Positions 9,608 through 17,681 of a DNA stretch of 64,000 bases are shown in pieces. The notes below the pieces were generated by a model. The model made no database searches. It saw only the letters and a list, made by a program, of their open reading frames with translations, and was not told where the DNA came from. This DNA comes from Hoeflea sp. IMCC20628. GTDB lineage: Bacteria; Pseudomonadota; Alphaproteobacteria; Rhizobiales; Rhizobiaceae. Location: the NCBI RefSeq assembly GCF_001011155.1, contig NZ_CP011479.1:762501-826500 (forward strand). The letters are read 5' to 3'. Made by a program: the position numbers and the translations under genes. How positions within the stretch are numbered: position 1 is the stretch's first letter; each line of letters starts with the position of its first letter.

Positions 9608-9767
9608 ATAAGCGATATGGTGCTTTATTATGCAATGTACAAGGGAGCGGTGTGCATGTCAGCCATGCAATTACTGCATAGCTGACGGATTTTGGAGCAA
9701 CGAGCCATGCAGTGGTCTTTGCTGTTGCTTCAACTGATCGTTCTGGTGCTGTGTAAGCGGGCGTGCC

Positions 9768-10667
9768 CTAATAGTTCCAGGTGCGCGCCTTGGAGATGAG
9801 AAAATCCCGGAAGGCCTTGAGTTTGGCGGCGTTTTTCATCTCTTCGGCATAGCAGAAATAGGTGTCGAAGGTCGGAATGTCGGCCGTGATGTTGAGTTGC
9901 ACAAGATCCAGATCGCGATTGATCATATAATCAGGCAGCAGCGAAATGCCTGCGCCGTTGAGCGTGGCACGCCGGACCGCCGGCAAATTGTTGATCTGCA
10001 AATGCGCCATGCGCAGATTATCCGGTGTGCGACCGGCATGCTCGAGCCAGTTCACATCCATCAGATAGGCCGGAGCCGGTTCGCCAAAGGTGATGATTCG
10101 GTGATTGTCGAGGTCCTCGATGGTCTTGGGCTCGCCGTGACGGGCAATATAGGCCGGCGAGGCATAGACATGCAAGTGCACGGTGAACAGGCGGCGCTGG
10201 ATCAGATCGGGCTGCTGTGGCAGGCGCAGCCTAATGGCGCAGTCGGCCTGGCGCATATTGACGTCGAGTTCTTCATTGTCGAGCAGCAACTGCACCTGGA
10301 CATCGGGATAAAGCGCTTGGAATTCCTGCACTTTTTCTGTGAGCCAGCCCTGGCCGAAGCCGACCGTGGTGGTGACGCGCAATTTACCCGAGGGCCGTTC
10401 GCGGGTTTCGGTGAGCCGGTTTTTCACCGATTCGAGCTTCATCAGCACTTCATGCGCTGTCTGGTAGAGGATTTCCCCCTGCTCGGACAGGATCAGGCCC
10501 CGGGCATGCCGGTGAAACAGCTTGGCGCCGATGTCCATTTCAAGGGCGGAAACCTGGCGGCTGATCGCCGATTGCGACAGATGCAGTTTCTCCGCCGCGT
10601 GGGTGAATGACCCGGCTTCGGCAGCCGCATGAAAAATACGCAGTTTATCCCAATCGAGTGGCACCAA
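9768..10667 (-). CDS. lsrB: LysR-family regulator, LsrB/VtlR type
   Basis: A 299-residue LysR protein. The winged helix-turn-helix is at residues 4-62 (WDKLRIFHAAAEAGSFTHAA, LSQSAISRQVSALE) and the co-inducer domain at about 95-295. The sequence and its position just downstream of trxB match LsrB of Sinorhizobium/Agrobacterium and VtlR of Brucella, which act in oxidative stress, LPS and symbiosis or virulence, and in sRNA and small-protein control. Cysteines at 143 and 272 are possible redox residues, as redox cysteines are reported for LsrB. It lies 51 bases from trxB and is probably co-transcribed. The tandem sRNAs lie 160 bases beyond its 3' end. Confidence 0.85.
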   Translation of the reverse strand: MVPLDWDKLRIFHAAAEAGSFTHAAEKLHLSQSAISRQVSALEMDIGAKLFHRHARGLILSEQGEILYQTAHEVLMKLESVKNRLTETRERPSGKLRVTTTVGFGQGWLTEKVQEFQALYPDVQVQLLLDNEELDVNMRQADCAIRLRLPQQPDLIQRRLFTVHLHVYASPAYIARHGEPKTIEDLDNHRIITFGEPAPAYLMDVNWLEHAGRTPDNLRMAHLQINNLPAVRRATLNGAGISLLPDYMINRDLDLVQLNITADIPTFDTYFCYAEEMKNAAKLKAFRDFLISKARTWNY

Positions 10668-10718
10668 ACTACCGTCCCCCTGGCCCGTTGATCGGGCCTT
10701 AATCTGGCGCTGGTGCGC

Positions 10719-11693
10719 CTATTCTGCGGCTTCAGCCTGTCTGACATGTCCTGCCAGAAAACGTTCGGCCTCCAAAGCTGCCATGCATCCCATGCCAGCG
10801 GCAGTCACCGCCTGGCGGTAGATGTCGTCGGTCACGTCGCCGGCGGCGAAAACGCCCGGGACATCCGTGGCAGTTGAATCCGGTGCTGTCCACAGATAGC
10901 CGTTGGATTTGTGCTTTAGCTTGTCCTTGAACAGGCTGACCGCGGGAGCATGGCCGATGGCGACGAACACGCCGTCAATCGGCATGTCGCTGATATCGCC
11001 GGTCTTGCGGTTCTTGAGTCTGACGCCGGTGACAGACGCAGGCATCGGTTTTTGCGCCGGGGTCCCCAGATACTCCACCACTTCCGTGTCCCAGATGACA
11101 TCGATGTTGGGCTTGTCGAACAACCGCTGCTGCAGGATCTTTTCAGCGCGAAACCCGTCGCGGCGGTGGATTACAGTCACCTTGGCTGCGAGATTGGACA
11201 GGTACAGCGCCTCTTCGACAGCGGAATTTCCGCCGCCGACAACCACGACGTTCTTGCCGCGATAGAAAAAACCGTCACACGTGGCGCAGGCTGAAACGCC
11301 AAAGCCCATGAATTCCTTTTCGGTCGGAATGCCCAGCCATTTGGCCTGCGCACCGGTGGCGATGATCAGTGCGTCGCAGGTCCACACCGCGCCGGAATCG
11401 GTTGTCACGGTAAATGGCCGCGCTGTCATCTCGACATTTGTGACCAGGTCGTTGACGATTTCCGCACCGACATGCTCGGCCTGTTTGAGCATCTGTTCCA
11501 TCATCCAAGGACCTTGCACCGGATCGGCATAGCCCGGATAGTTTTCCACGTCGGTGGTGATCATCAACTGGCCGCCTTGCTCCATGCCGGCGATCAGAAC
11601 CGGCTGAAGCATGGCACGCGCGGCATAGATCGCGGCGGTGTAACCGGCGGGGCCGGAGCCAATGATAAGAACGGGAACATGGCGAGTGGGCAT
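10719..11693 (-). CDS. trxB: Thioredoxin-disulfide reductase
   Basis: A 324-residue low-molecular-weight thioredoxin reductase. It has the FAD motif GSGPAGYTAAIYAARA, the redox-active CATC in SACATCDGFFYRG, the NADPH-binding GGGNSAVEEALYLS and the second FAD motif AAGDVTDD near the C-terminus. It transfers electrons from NADPH to thioredoxin in the cytoplasm. The frame is open to 11789, but the family N-terminus begins at MPTRHVPVLIIGSG (11693). It heads a likely trxB-lsrB unit and is divergent from lrp. Confidence 0.95.
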   Translation of the reverse strand: MPTRHVPVLIIGSGPAGYTAAIYAARAMLQPVLIAGMEQGGQLMITTDVENYPGYADPVQGPWMMEQMLKQAEHVGAEIVNDLVTNVEMTARPFTVTTDSGAVWTCDALIIATGAQAKWLGIPTEKEFMGFGVSACATCDGFFYRGKNVVVVGGGNSAVEEALYLSNLAAKVTVIHRRDGFRAEKILQQRLFDKPNIDVIWDTEVVEYLGTPAQKPMPASVTGVRLKNRKTGDISDMPIDGVFVAIGHAPAVSLFKDKLKHKSNGYLWTAPDSTATDVPGVFAAGDVTDDIYRQAVTAAGMGCMAALEAERFLAGHVRQAEAAE

Positions 11694-11972
11694 GGAAAGA
11701 TCCTGGAACACATGTTGCGAGGGGCCAGCTTGAGCCATCCTCAATGGCGCATCAATGGTGAAAGCCCGCATTTTTGCGGCTGACGTCACTGCGCATTCGA
11801 AGTGACCCCCATTTAGGTGTGGGCAGGCATTGGTTTCAAGCTTATAGGCACGTTACGCACAGAACTTCGCACAGATACCCTGTTGAGGCTTTACAGGGGC
11901 TGTCACTCACGCAATAAAGTTTCGTCATCCTCGCCTCGATGCGGGGTGGCGTGCCGGTAACAGGAAGAGCCA

Positions 11973-12443
11973 ATGGCGATCAAAGCCGAACTCGATGCGA
12001 TCGACTTCAAGATTCTGCGTGAATTGCAGAACGACGGACGCATGACCAATGTGGACTTGTCGGAGCGCGTCGGCATCTCGGCACCGCCTTGTCTGAGGCG
12101 GGTGCGCAAGCTTGAGCAAGCCGGAATCATCCGCGGTTACCGGGCGCAGTTGAATGCGCCGAGCCTTGGCTTCGATCTCGTTGCCTTCTGCATGGTTGGC
12201 CTCAAACACCAGTCGGACGCCAATCTGAAGGCTTTCGCCGCGATCACCAAGGAATGGCCGATCGTGCGGGAAACCTGGATGGTCTCGGGCGAGAGCGATT
12301 TCCTGCTGCATTGCGTTGCCCGCAATCTCACCCATTTTCAGGATTTCGTCATTGAGGAACTCACCGCCACGGACAATGTCGATACCGTTCGCACCATGTT
12401 GACGATTCGGAAGGTCAAGGACGTGGGGCTGGTGGCCCTATGA
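11973..12443 (+). CDS. lrp: Lrp/AsnC family transcriptional regulator
   Basis: A 156-residue regulator. The N-terminal winged helix-turn-helix spans residues 5-62 (LDAIDFKILRELQNDGRMTN, LRRVRKLEQAGIIRGY), followed by the RAM ligand-binding domain (about 70-150). Lrp proteins sense amino acids and form octamers. It lies divergent from trxB across 279 bases of regulatory DNA, and its stop overlaps the start of the FkbM methyltransferase in an ATGA junction, so the two are translationally coupled. Confidence 0.9.
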   Translation: MAIKAELDAIDFKILRELQNDGRMTNVDLSERVGISAPPCLRRVRKLEQAGIIRGYRAQLNAPSLGFDLVAFCMVGLKHQSDANLKAFAAITKEWPIVRETWMVSGESDFLLHCVARNLTHFQDFVIEELTATDNVDTVRTMLTIRKVKDVGLVAL

Positions 12444-13300
12444 GCCGCGAAGTGTGGAAGCTACTTGATGCGGGGCGCTGGTTGGCCGAAGGCGCTGACG
12501 GGCAGGTGCTCACCGCTTGTCCGCCCAATGCAGCCCAGACGATGCTGGTTGATCTGGCCAGACGGACCCCGCTGAGGCGTGGGATTTTTCGCGCAACATT
12601 GAGCCGGTTGGCTTTTGCCCTCGGCGGCGGCAAACCAATCGATGTCGGGTTCCGGGATGCGGTTTTCCGGCTTGAGGGTGGCCGCAATCTGATCGAATAC
12701 GGCATTCTGCTCAATGAAGCCTACAACCAGCAGGATATTGATTTCCTCGAGGAGGCGCTGTCGCCCGGTGGGGTAATTGTCGATATTGGATGCAATATCG
12801 GGCTTTACAGCCTGCCGCTGGCAAAAACGGCTGGCCCGCAAGGTCATTGTATTTCCATCGACGCCAACCCGATGATGACCGGCCGGTTGCTGCGCAATGC
12901 GGTCCTGAGCGGTCTGGACAATATCACTGCGTTTGCCTGCGCGGTCAGTGACCGCGACGGGGCCGGGAGCTTGACGGTGCGCAAGAATGACGATGCCATC
13001 GTTGCGCTGGTGGAAAATGACGACGGCCCGATCCCGGTCCGGACGCTGATGTCGGTGCTGAGCGAAGCTTCTGTCGACCATATCGATGTTCTTAAGATCG
13101 ACATTGAAGGCCACGAGGACAAGGCGCTGGTGCCGTTTCTGGACAGCGCGCCGCGAGCGCTGCTACCGCGCCGTATCGTTATTGAACACCCCGAACAGGG
13201 TCGTGATTATGAAGGCTGCTCCGCCGCCTTCGACCGTCATGGCTATCAATTGATGGGCCGAAGTCGCAACAATTCGCTCTATGAACTGCGCGCTGTTTGA
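12440..13300 (+). CDS. FkbM family methyltransferase
   Basis: A 286-residue SAM-dependent methyltransferase of the FkbM class. The SAM-binding loop is GGVIVDIGCNIGLYSLPLA (about residues 110-128), and the family signature DVLKIDIEGHEDKAL lies near residue 217. FkbM enzymes O-methylate sugars or polyketides; beside an LPS-core glycosyltransferase a sugar substrate is likely, but that is inference. It overlaps lrp by 4 bases and converges on the glycosyltransferase gene with a 27-base gap. Confidence 0.82.
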   Translation: MSREVWKLLDAGRWLAEGADGQVLTACPPNAAQTMLVDLARRTPLRRGIFRATLSRLAFALGGGKPIDVGFRDAVFRLEGGRNLIEYGILLNEAYNQQDIDFLEEALSPGGVIVDIGCNIGLYSLPLAKTAGPQGHCISIDANPMMTGRLLRNAVLSGLDNITAFACAVSDRDGAGSLTVRKNDDAIVALVENDDGPIPVRTLMSVLSEASVDHIDVLKIDIEGHEDKALVPFLDSAPRALLPRRIVIEHPEQGRDYEGCSAAFDRHGYQLMGRSRNNSLYELRAV

Positions 13301-13327
13301 AGCCGATGCCGAAATCTGTGCCCCGGC

Positions 13328-14425
13328 TCAGATTTTGCCAGAGCGGACTTGCTCATAGACTGCGTTGATCCCGTCGGCTTCCGTCGCCACGCTGAACTTT
13401 TCCACCGCGCGGGTGCGGGCCGCCACAGCCATTGCCGCATGCCGTTCCGGATTGGAAAGGATTGCGATGATCTCATCTGCCGCCGCCTGGCTTTCCCCAT
13501 CGGGAATCACCATGCCGGCAGCACCATTGCCCGAAAATTCGTCAAACCATCCCGCGTCGCTCGCCACGAATGGCACGCCAGAGGCCATTGCCTCCAGCGG
13601 CGTGACGCCAAAGCCCTCATAGCGCGGCAGTGCGACCAGAAGGCTGAGCCCGCGCACCAGATCCGGCATCGCGTGCGGATCGGTCTCGCCCGGAAACAGA
13701 ATCCGGTTGCTCAGACCGGCGGCGGTAACCTGATCTTTCAATCGCGCCAGGAATGGCATGTGCTCGGGCGTTGCCTTGCCGAGCACCAGCGCCGTGCATT
13801 CGGGCAAGTGCGGCAAGGCGGCAATCATCGCGGCAACAAAGCGGTCGGTGCCTTTTTCCGGGCGAATACGGCCTATGGTGGCGATGCCGGCCCTGCCCGG
13901 ATAGGGGTTCTTCGCCCAGGCCTCGGCTCGCGAGGGAGCGGGATGAAAGCGGTCGATGTCGACACCGTGCGGCACCACCGCGCGGACGCCAGGCACGAAA
14001 GTCGCGGCCTCCGGCGTGGTTGCGATCACGGCATCCATGCGTGAAATCAGCCAACGCGGGAGCAGGCTGTGGCGGCGCTGGGCGGCGGACGTGAAAACCA
14101 GCTTGATCGGCAGTCGGAGAATGTCGCGGGCGAAAACTCCGGCACGCATTTCGGGATTGCGGCGCACATGCCAGATGTGGAAACCTTCGCCCGATGGCGC
14201 GTGGCGCGACAACCGCATGGCCTGCCAGATTGAGATCGGGTCCCGACAACCGGGCAGGGGGCGTCCCACCAGTTGCACATCGTAACGGTTGGCCTGTTGC
14301 CGTGTGACAGCAGCTGCCGTCGCCGAAACGCCGGTGAAATTGCGATGCAGGTTGAGCACGAACAAGCCCTCCCTGCCGGCTTTGCCCTTGGGGTCTCCAG
14401 GGTTGCCGGCGGGAAGAGTGCTCAT
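13328..14425 (-). CDS. lpsB: LPS core glycosyltransferase (GT4), LpsB/LpcC type
   Basis: A 365-residue GT-B glycosyltransferase. The acceptor-binding N-terminal half contains LFVLNLHRNFTGVSATAA. The donor-binding half has IGRIRPEKGTDRF and the GT4 E-x7-E motif in YEGFGVTPLEAMASGVPFVA. Its place next to greA in the lps neighbourhood matches LpsB of Sinorhizobium and LpcC of Rhizobium, the mannosyltransferase of the LPS inner core, acting at the cytoplasmic face of the inner membrane. It starts 31 bases downstream of the greA stop, so a greA-lpsB operon is likely. Confidence 0.82.
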   Translation of the reverse strand: MSTLPAGNPGDPKGKAGREGLFVLNLHRNFTGVSATAAAVTRQQANRYDVQLVGRPLPGCRDPISIWQAMRLSRHAPSGEGFHIWHVRRNPEMRAGVFARDILRLPIKLVFTSAAQRRHSLLPRWLISRMDAVIATTPEAATFVPGVRAVVPHGVDIDRFHPAPSRAEAWAKNPYPGRAGIATIGRIRPEKGTDRFVAAMIAALPHLPECTALVLGKATPEHMPFLARLKDQVTAAGLSNRILFPGETDPHAMPDLVRGLSLLVALPRYEGFGVTPLEAMASGVPFVASDAGWFDEFSGNGAAGMVIPDGESQAAADEIIAILSNPERHAAMAVAARTRAVEKFSVATEADGINAVYEQVRSGKI

Positions 14426-14456
14426 GAGGATGACCGGGGAGGGCGCAGCGGGGCGA

Positions 14457-14933
14457 TCAGCCCCACTTCACCGCAAGGATTTCATAGGCCTTGGAGCCGC
14501 CCGGGGCGATAACCTCGACGCTGTCGCCGACCGATTTGCCGATCAGCGCGCGCGAGATCGGCGAGGAGATCGAAATCCGGCCCTGCTTCACATCGGCTTC
14601 CTGGTCGCCGACGATCTGGTAGGTCTTTTCCTCTTCGGTGTCCTCGTCAATCAATTTGACGGTGGCGCCGAACTTGATGGTGTCGCCTGACAGTTTCGAC
14701 AGGTCAATGATCTCGGCGCGGCCGACATAATCCTCAACCTCGCCGATGCGGCCCTCATTGTGGCTCTGGGCTTCTTTCGCTGCGTGATATTCGGCGTTCT
14801 CGGAAAGGTCGCCATGCGCGCGCGCTTCGGAGATCGCCTCGATGATCCGCGGCCGCTCGGTTTGCTGGCGCCAGCGCAGTTCATCCCGCAGCTTGGTGTA
14901 GCCCGCCTGCGTCATCGGAACCTTTTCAACCAT
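14457..14933 (-). CDS. greA: Transcription elongation factor GreA
   Basis: A 158-residue GreA of standard length. The N-terminal coiled coil (residues 1-75) carries the tip residues in [16 protein letters not shown]; the C-terminal FKBP-like domain includes [17 protein letters not shown] and [13 protein letters not shown]. It rescues backtracked RNA polymerase by stimulating transcript cleavage. ATG 14933 (MVEKVPMT) gives the family N-terminus; an in-frame ATG at 14951 is less likely. lpsB follows closely. Confidence 0.95.
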   Translation of the reverse strand: MVEKVPMTQAGYTKLRDELRWRQQTERPRIIEAISEARAHGDLSENAEYHAAKEAQSHNEGRIGEVEDYVGRAEIIDLSKLSGDTIKFGATVKLIDEDTEEEKTYQIVGDQEADVKQGRISISSPISRALIGKSVGDSVEVIAPGGSKAYEILAVKWG

Positions 14934-15287
14934 CGGTCTTATCCTTGTCATGTCGTTCTGACGCCAGGTCAAATGGCGGCAGTACACAAAATGAAACGGC
15001 CCCCGAAGCGGTCACTTCGTAGCCGTCCCTGTTTTCTCTACTTCAGGCTTATCAAATCCGGTTCAAAATTTCACCTGAAAAAATCGTGGATGATTTGCCA
15101 TGGCCGGAATCGCAGTTCGAAGCTCTGGAAGGCCGCTTTGGCTGGCGATGTTGTGCTAGACCAAAACCGGCGACCCATTTCCGGCAGCAGTGTTGCGGTC
15201 AGACGCCGCATGCGGCGGCCGCTGCCTCGACGCCGCCGCTTGGGGCTGTCACACTGACGGCGGCACGGGCCAGACGGAGGACCACCC
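14934..15287. other. Intergenic between greA and EEP gene
   Basis: 354 bases between divergent genes. It must hold the greA promoter and that of the plus-strand gene at 15288. I see no gene or strong hairpin. A GC-rich run of CCG repeats near 15205-15235 is the only notable composition. Confidence 0.5.
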
Positions 15288-16331
15288 ATGGCTGACATCA
15301 AGCTCGCAACCTTCAATCTCTACCATTTTGCCGCCCCCGGCATTTTCTGGCATGAGCGCAAGCCGTCAGCGACCTATTCGGAAGCCCACTGGGCGGAGAA
15401 GAAAGACTGGATCGCGGCGACTGTGGCGGCGATGGACGCCGATGTGATCGGTTTTCAGGAAGTTGTGTCGTTTGATGAACTGGGCGCACTGATGGCGGCG
15501 AATGGCTACCCCTATTTCTTCTGCACGGGACACCCCATTTTCGACGAGGATGATCCGGCGGTCTATGTCAACGCCACGGTGGCTATCGCCTCGCGCCATC
15601 CCTTTGTCAGCGTCAGAGCGCTGTCGGGCGTTGCCGGTGTTCCGGATGACACGGTCATCGACGCGGATTTCAATTTCTCCCGCACCCCGGTCGATGCGGT
15701 GATCGACCTGCCGGGAATTGGCGAAACCCGGATTTTTGTCTGCCACTTCAAATCCCAGGGCGCCTTCGTCGATGATGATGATATCGATGTGCTATCCGAT
15801 TGGGGCGACAAGGTCCGCACCACCTATATGGAGCGTGCCATGGCGGGCGTGAACCAGGTGGCCAAGCGCGCCGCCGAAGCAGGCGCGATCTACCGCATGT
15901 TCCGGCAGACAATCGACGCCGATCCGGATGCCCCGGTAATCCTGCTTGGTGATCTCAACGAGAACCCGGCCTCGCACACCATCTCGATTCTCACGCAGGC
16001 CGACCGGGTCTGGTCCTGGGGCAGCGTTCCGGCCAACGGCGTTCCTGAGCCGTTTGCCTATCTCAAGCATGTCTACAAACTTTATGACGGCTTCAATCTG
16101 GTGCCGATGCAGGGGCTGGTGCGCCCCAACACCCATGGCGGCATTATTTCGGGCTCCGTGCTGGATTACTGCGTGGTTTCCAACGGTCTCAACCCGAAGA
16201 ACCCGCGCCGTCGCGGCACGGTCACAAAAGTCGAGGTTTTCGACGCTCATTTCGAGCTCGGCCCGCCAAGGGATCGTTCTTCCGATCACGCACCGGTGGT
16301 GACCACTATAGAAGCTGACGGCGCGGGGTGA
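15288..16331 (+). CDS. Endonuclease/exonuclease/phosphatase family protein
   Basis: A 347-residue protein of the EEP fold with its hallmarks in order: IKLATFNLYHF at the N-terminus, DVIGFQEVVSF, the catalytic GDLNENP near residue 222 and SSDHAPVV at the C-terminus. No signal peptide is seen, so it is cytoplasmic. The fold covers DNases, phosphodiesterases and phosphatases; the substrate cannot be chosen from sequence. It is a single gene with no close partner. Confidence 0.85.
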   Translation: MADIKLATFNLYHFAAPGIFWHERKPSATYSEAHWAEKKDWIAATVAAMDADVIGFQEVVSFDELGALMAANGYPYFFCTGHPIFDEDDPAVYVNATVAIASRHPFVSVRALSGVAGVPDDTVIDADFNFSRTPVDAVIDLPGIGETRIFVCHFKSQGAFVDDDDIDVLSDWGDKVRTTYMERAMAGVNQVAKRAAEAGAIYRMFRQTIDADPDAPVILLGDLNENPASHTISILTQADRVWSWGSVPANGVPEPFAYLKHVYKLYDGFNLVPMQGLVRPNTHGGIISGSVLDYCVVSNGLNPKNPRRRGTVTKVEVFDAHFELGPPRDRSSDHAPVVTTIEADGAG

Positions 16332-16669
16332 AGTGAGGGTGAGGCTGAACTGGGGCCTCTTCAGCTGGATTCCGACCGCTTGGTGAAGGAGGAATTCCGG
16401 GAAAGGGGCGGCAGGGAGTGAGTACATCCAGAACAAATGTCTGCACCTGCACTTCGTGTTCAATCAGTTCGGTGATCTTGAGAGATGTGTCTTGCGTCAT
16501 GGCAATGTCCACCGCCCTGAGGGGTGGGATGGCGTGCTGACACCTGTGGTGGCGCGCTACCCGGCCGAGGCGCGGCCTTCGATCATGCGTCGCCGGTTTC
16601 GCGCCGATGCGGCCTGCGCCATCTCTGTCTTGTGCGAGGACAAGACAGAGATGGCTGGACTTGATCGGA
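16332..16669. other. Intergenic, holds a long perfect hairpin
   Basis: 338 bases between a plus-strand and a minus-strand gene that converge. Apart from the 15-bp inverted repeat at 16618-16655 I see no supported gene. A 68-codon minus frame starting at 16512 ends in low-complexity proline-rich sequence. Confidence 0.5.
16618..16655. terminator. 15-bp perfect inverted repeat
   Basis: GCCATCTCTGTCTTG (16618-16632) and CAAGACAGAGATGGC (16641-16655) pair fully around an 8-base loop. It lies 15 bases past the stop of the minus-strand gene at 16670, where a terminator is expected, but neither strand shows a U-run. Confidence 0.5.
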
Positions 16670-16954
16670 TTAGCAGCACTTGAGCCTTTCGACGCTGACA
16701 GCCTTTTCCTTCTTCTGCCAAGGCCAACGGAATGTAGCGTCTTTATCAGCTACATCAGTAACAACAGACCGCGTAGTCTTATCGAGGGTTTTCTCCAGGG
16801 GATTTTTGGGGCAGGGGGCAACCTTGCAACCAGAATAAACAGTCTCTTTGGAGGATGCCGGCGCTATGTTCCCTGCCGTTGCGCCAGCAACTGAAGCAAT
16901 AATGGATGTGGCTGTAATCATGGCAACAAAAGTAGTTTTAAATTTCTGAGTCAT
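16670..16954 (-). CDS. Small exported protein, unknown
   Basis: A 94-residue protein. The ATG at 16954 has a good ribosome site (GAGAGGAAA). A signal peptide covers about residues 1-27 (FVAMITATSIIASVAGATAG). The mature part has CKVAPCPKNP and ends in CC, giving four cysteines, with a basic PWQKKEK stretch before the end. No family recognised; periplasmic or secreted location is inferred. The frame is open to 17068, but only this start gives a signal peptide. Confidence 0.6.
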   Translation of the reverse strand: MTQKFKTTFVAMITATSIIASVAGATAGNIAPASSKETVYSGCKVAPCPKNPLEKTLDKTTRSVVTDVADKDATFRWPWQKKEKAVSVERLKCC

Positions 16955-17258
16955 TTTCGAATTTCCTCTCTGTGTGTCTCTTCCCTGCTTCGATTGTTTG
17001 GAAGCGCCGGTCCGAGTTGGCAATTTGACACTAGGGATATTCAGATGAACTGCTCTTGAGTGCTCCATTCAGAATTTGTTCATGTCGCGAACGGGCCTCC
17101 TGATCTGTACAAGGCCTTCCGGTCCAATCCGAACCGCGACGCCGCAGACCTTCTGGGGATTACCCATTTAGGATAGCTTGCGGTTGGATTGATGTAGGGT
17201 GGTCATGAATGGTCGCTGTACGTTTTTTATCTCACCAATGCATTGAGGAACTCATCCC
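16955..17258. other. Intergenic between divergent small exported-protein genes
   Basis: 304 bases upstream of both neighbours, so it carries two promoters. No gene or notable repeat seen. Confidence 0.5.
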
Positions 17259-17612
17259 ATGATCCGTTTATCTATCGTCGTAATGTTTGCGCTGACGTTT
17301 GCCAGTCCCGCATCGGCTTTGCAGAAGTTCGAGGAATACCGGATTTTGGGAAGCGAGATCCTCTCGGTCCGGCTTGGCCGGCAAGAGGTCGAGGATCCGG
17401 CGACACTGATCATCGAGCTGGTGACGGAATCGTCTCAGTCGCAGGAGCTCAGCATCGAATCCGACGGCGGCCTTGATGAATGCAAGCTGACGATCGACTA
17501 CGCCATCGGCGACAAGGCCAGCTACATCGAGATCCGGGTTCACATGACGGCGGACACCATGAACGGCGTGATGGTGACCGAGTGTGCCAGAATATCCATT
17601 CCGAATTACTGA
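17259..17612 (+). CDS. Small exported protein, unknown
   Basis: A 117-residue protein with a signal peptide ending at ASPASA (about residue 20). The mature domain is short and beta-rich (LIIELVTESSQSQELSIES, SYIEIRVHMTAD) with two cysteines near residues 72 and 110 that could pair. No family recognised. It is divergent from the 16670-16954 gene. Confidence 0.6.
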   Translation: MIRLSIVVMFALTFASPASALQKFEEYRILGSEILSVRLGRQEVEDPATLIIELVTESSQSQELSIESDGGLDECKLTIDYAIGDKASYIEIRVHMTADTMNGVMVTECARISIPNY

Positions 17613-17681
17613 CTGTCGGTTCTCATCGTTCCAATATTCTATGGCTGTCGAACACTGACAAGGGGCTGGTGAACCCGGTTG

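Larger units (their letters stand above)
9074..9682 (-). repeat. Three 207-bp tandem repeat units encoding sRNAs
   Basis: The segment from the A-run through the promoter recurs with an exact 207-base period (hairpin starts at 9083, 9290 and 9497). The third unit diverges near 9682. Each unit contains one predicted minus-strand sRNA plus its own promoter. Units 1 and 3 agree most closely over the sRNA, while unit 2 carries several substitutions. Confidence 0.9.

Noticed and set aside
9031-9681. A 216-codon plus-strand frame with three internal protein repeats (KKWASRLLSGPIGMKV)
   Set aside because: It is the antisense shadow of the three sRNA units. The hairpin, promoter and loop conservation explain the repetition, and there is no ribosome site.
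9707-9799. A 30-codon plus-strand frame, MQWSLLLLQLIVLVLCKR, between the sRNAs and lsrB
   Set aside because: The hydrophobic start is suggestive, but the ribosome site is weak and the frame runs into the lsrB 3' end. It is not a DUF1127-type small protein.
16306-16512. A 68-codon minus-strand frame starting MDIAMTQDTSLKITEL
   Set aside because: It overlaps the end of the EEP gene and ends in low-complexity proline-rich sequence; no family. The first 30 residues look protein-like, so it is kept as a doubt.
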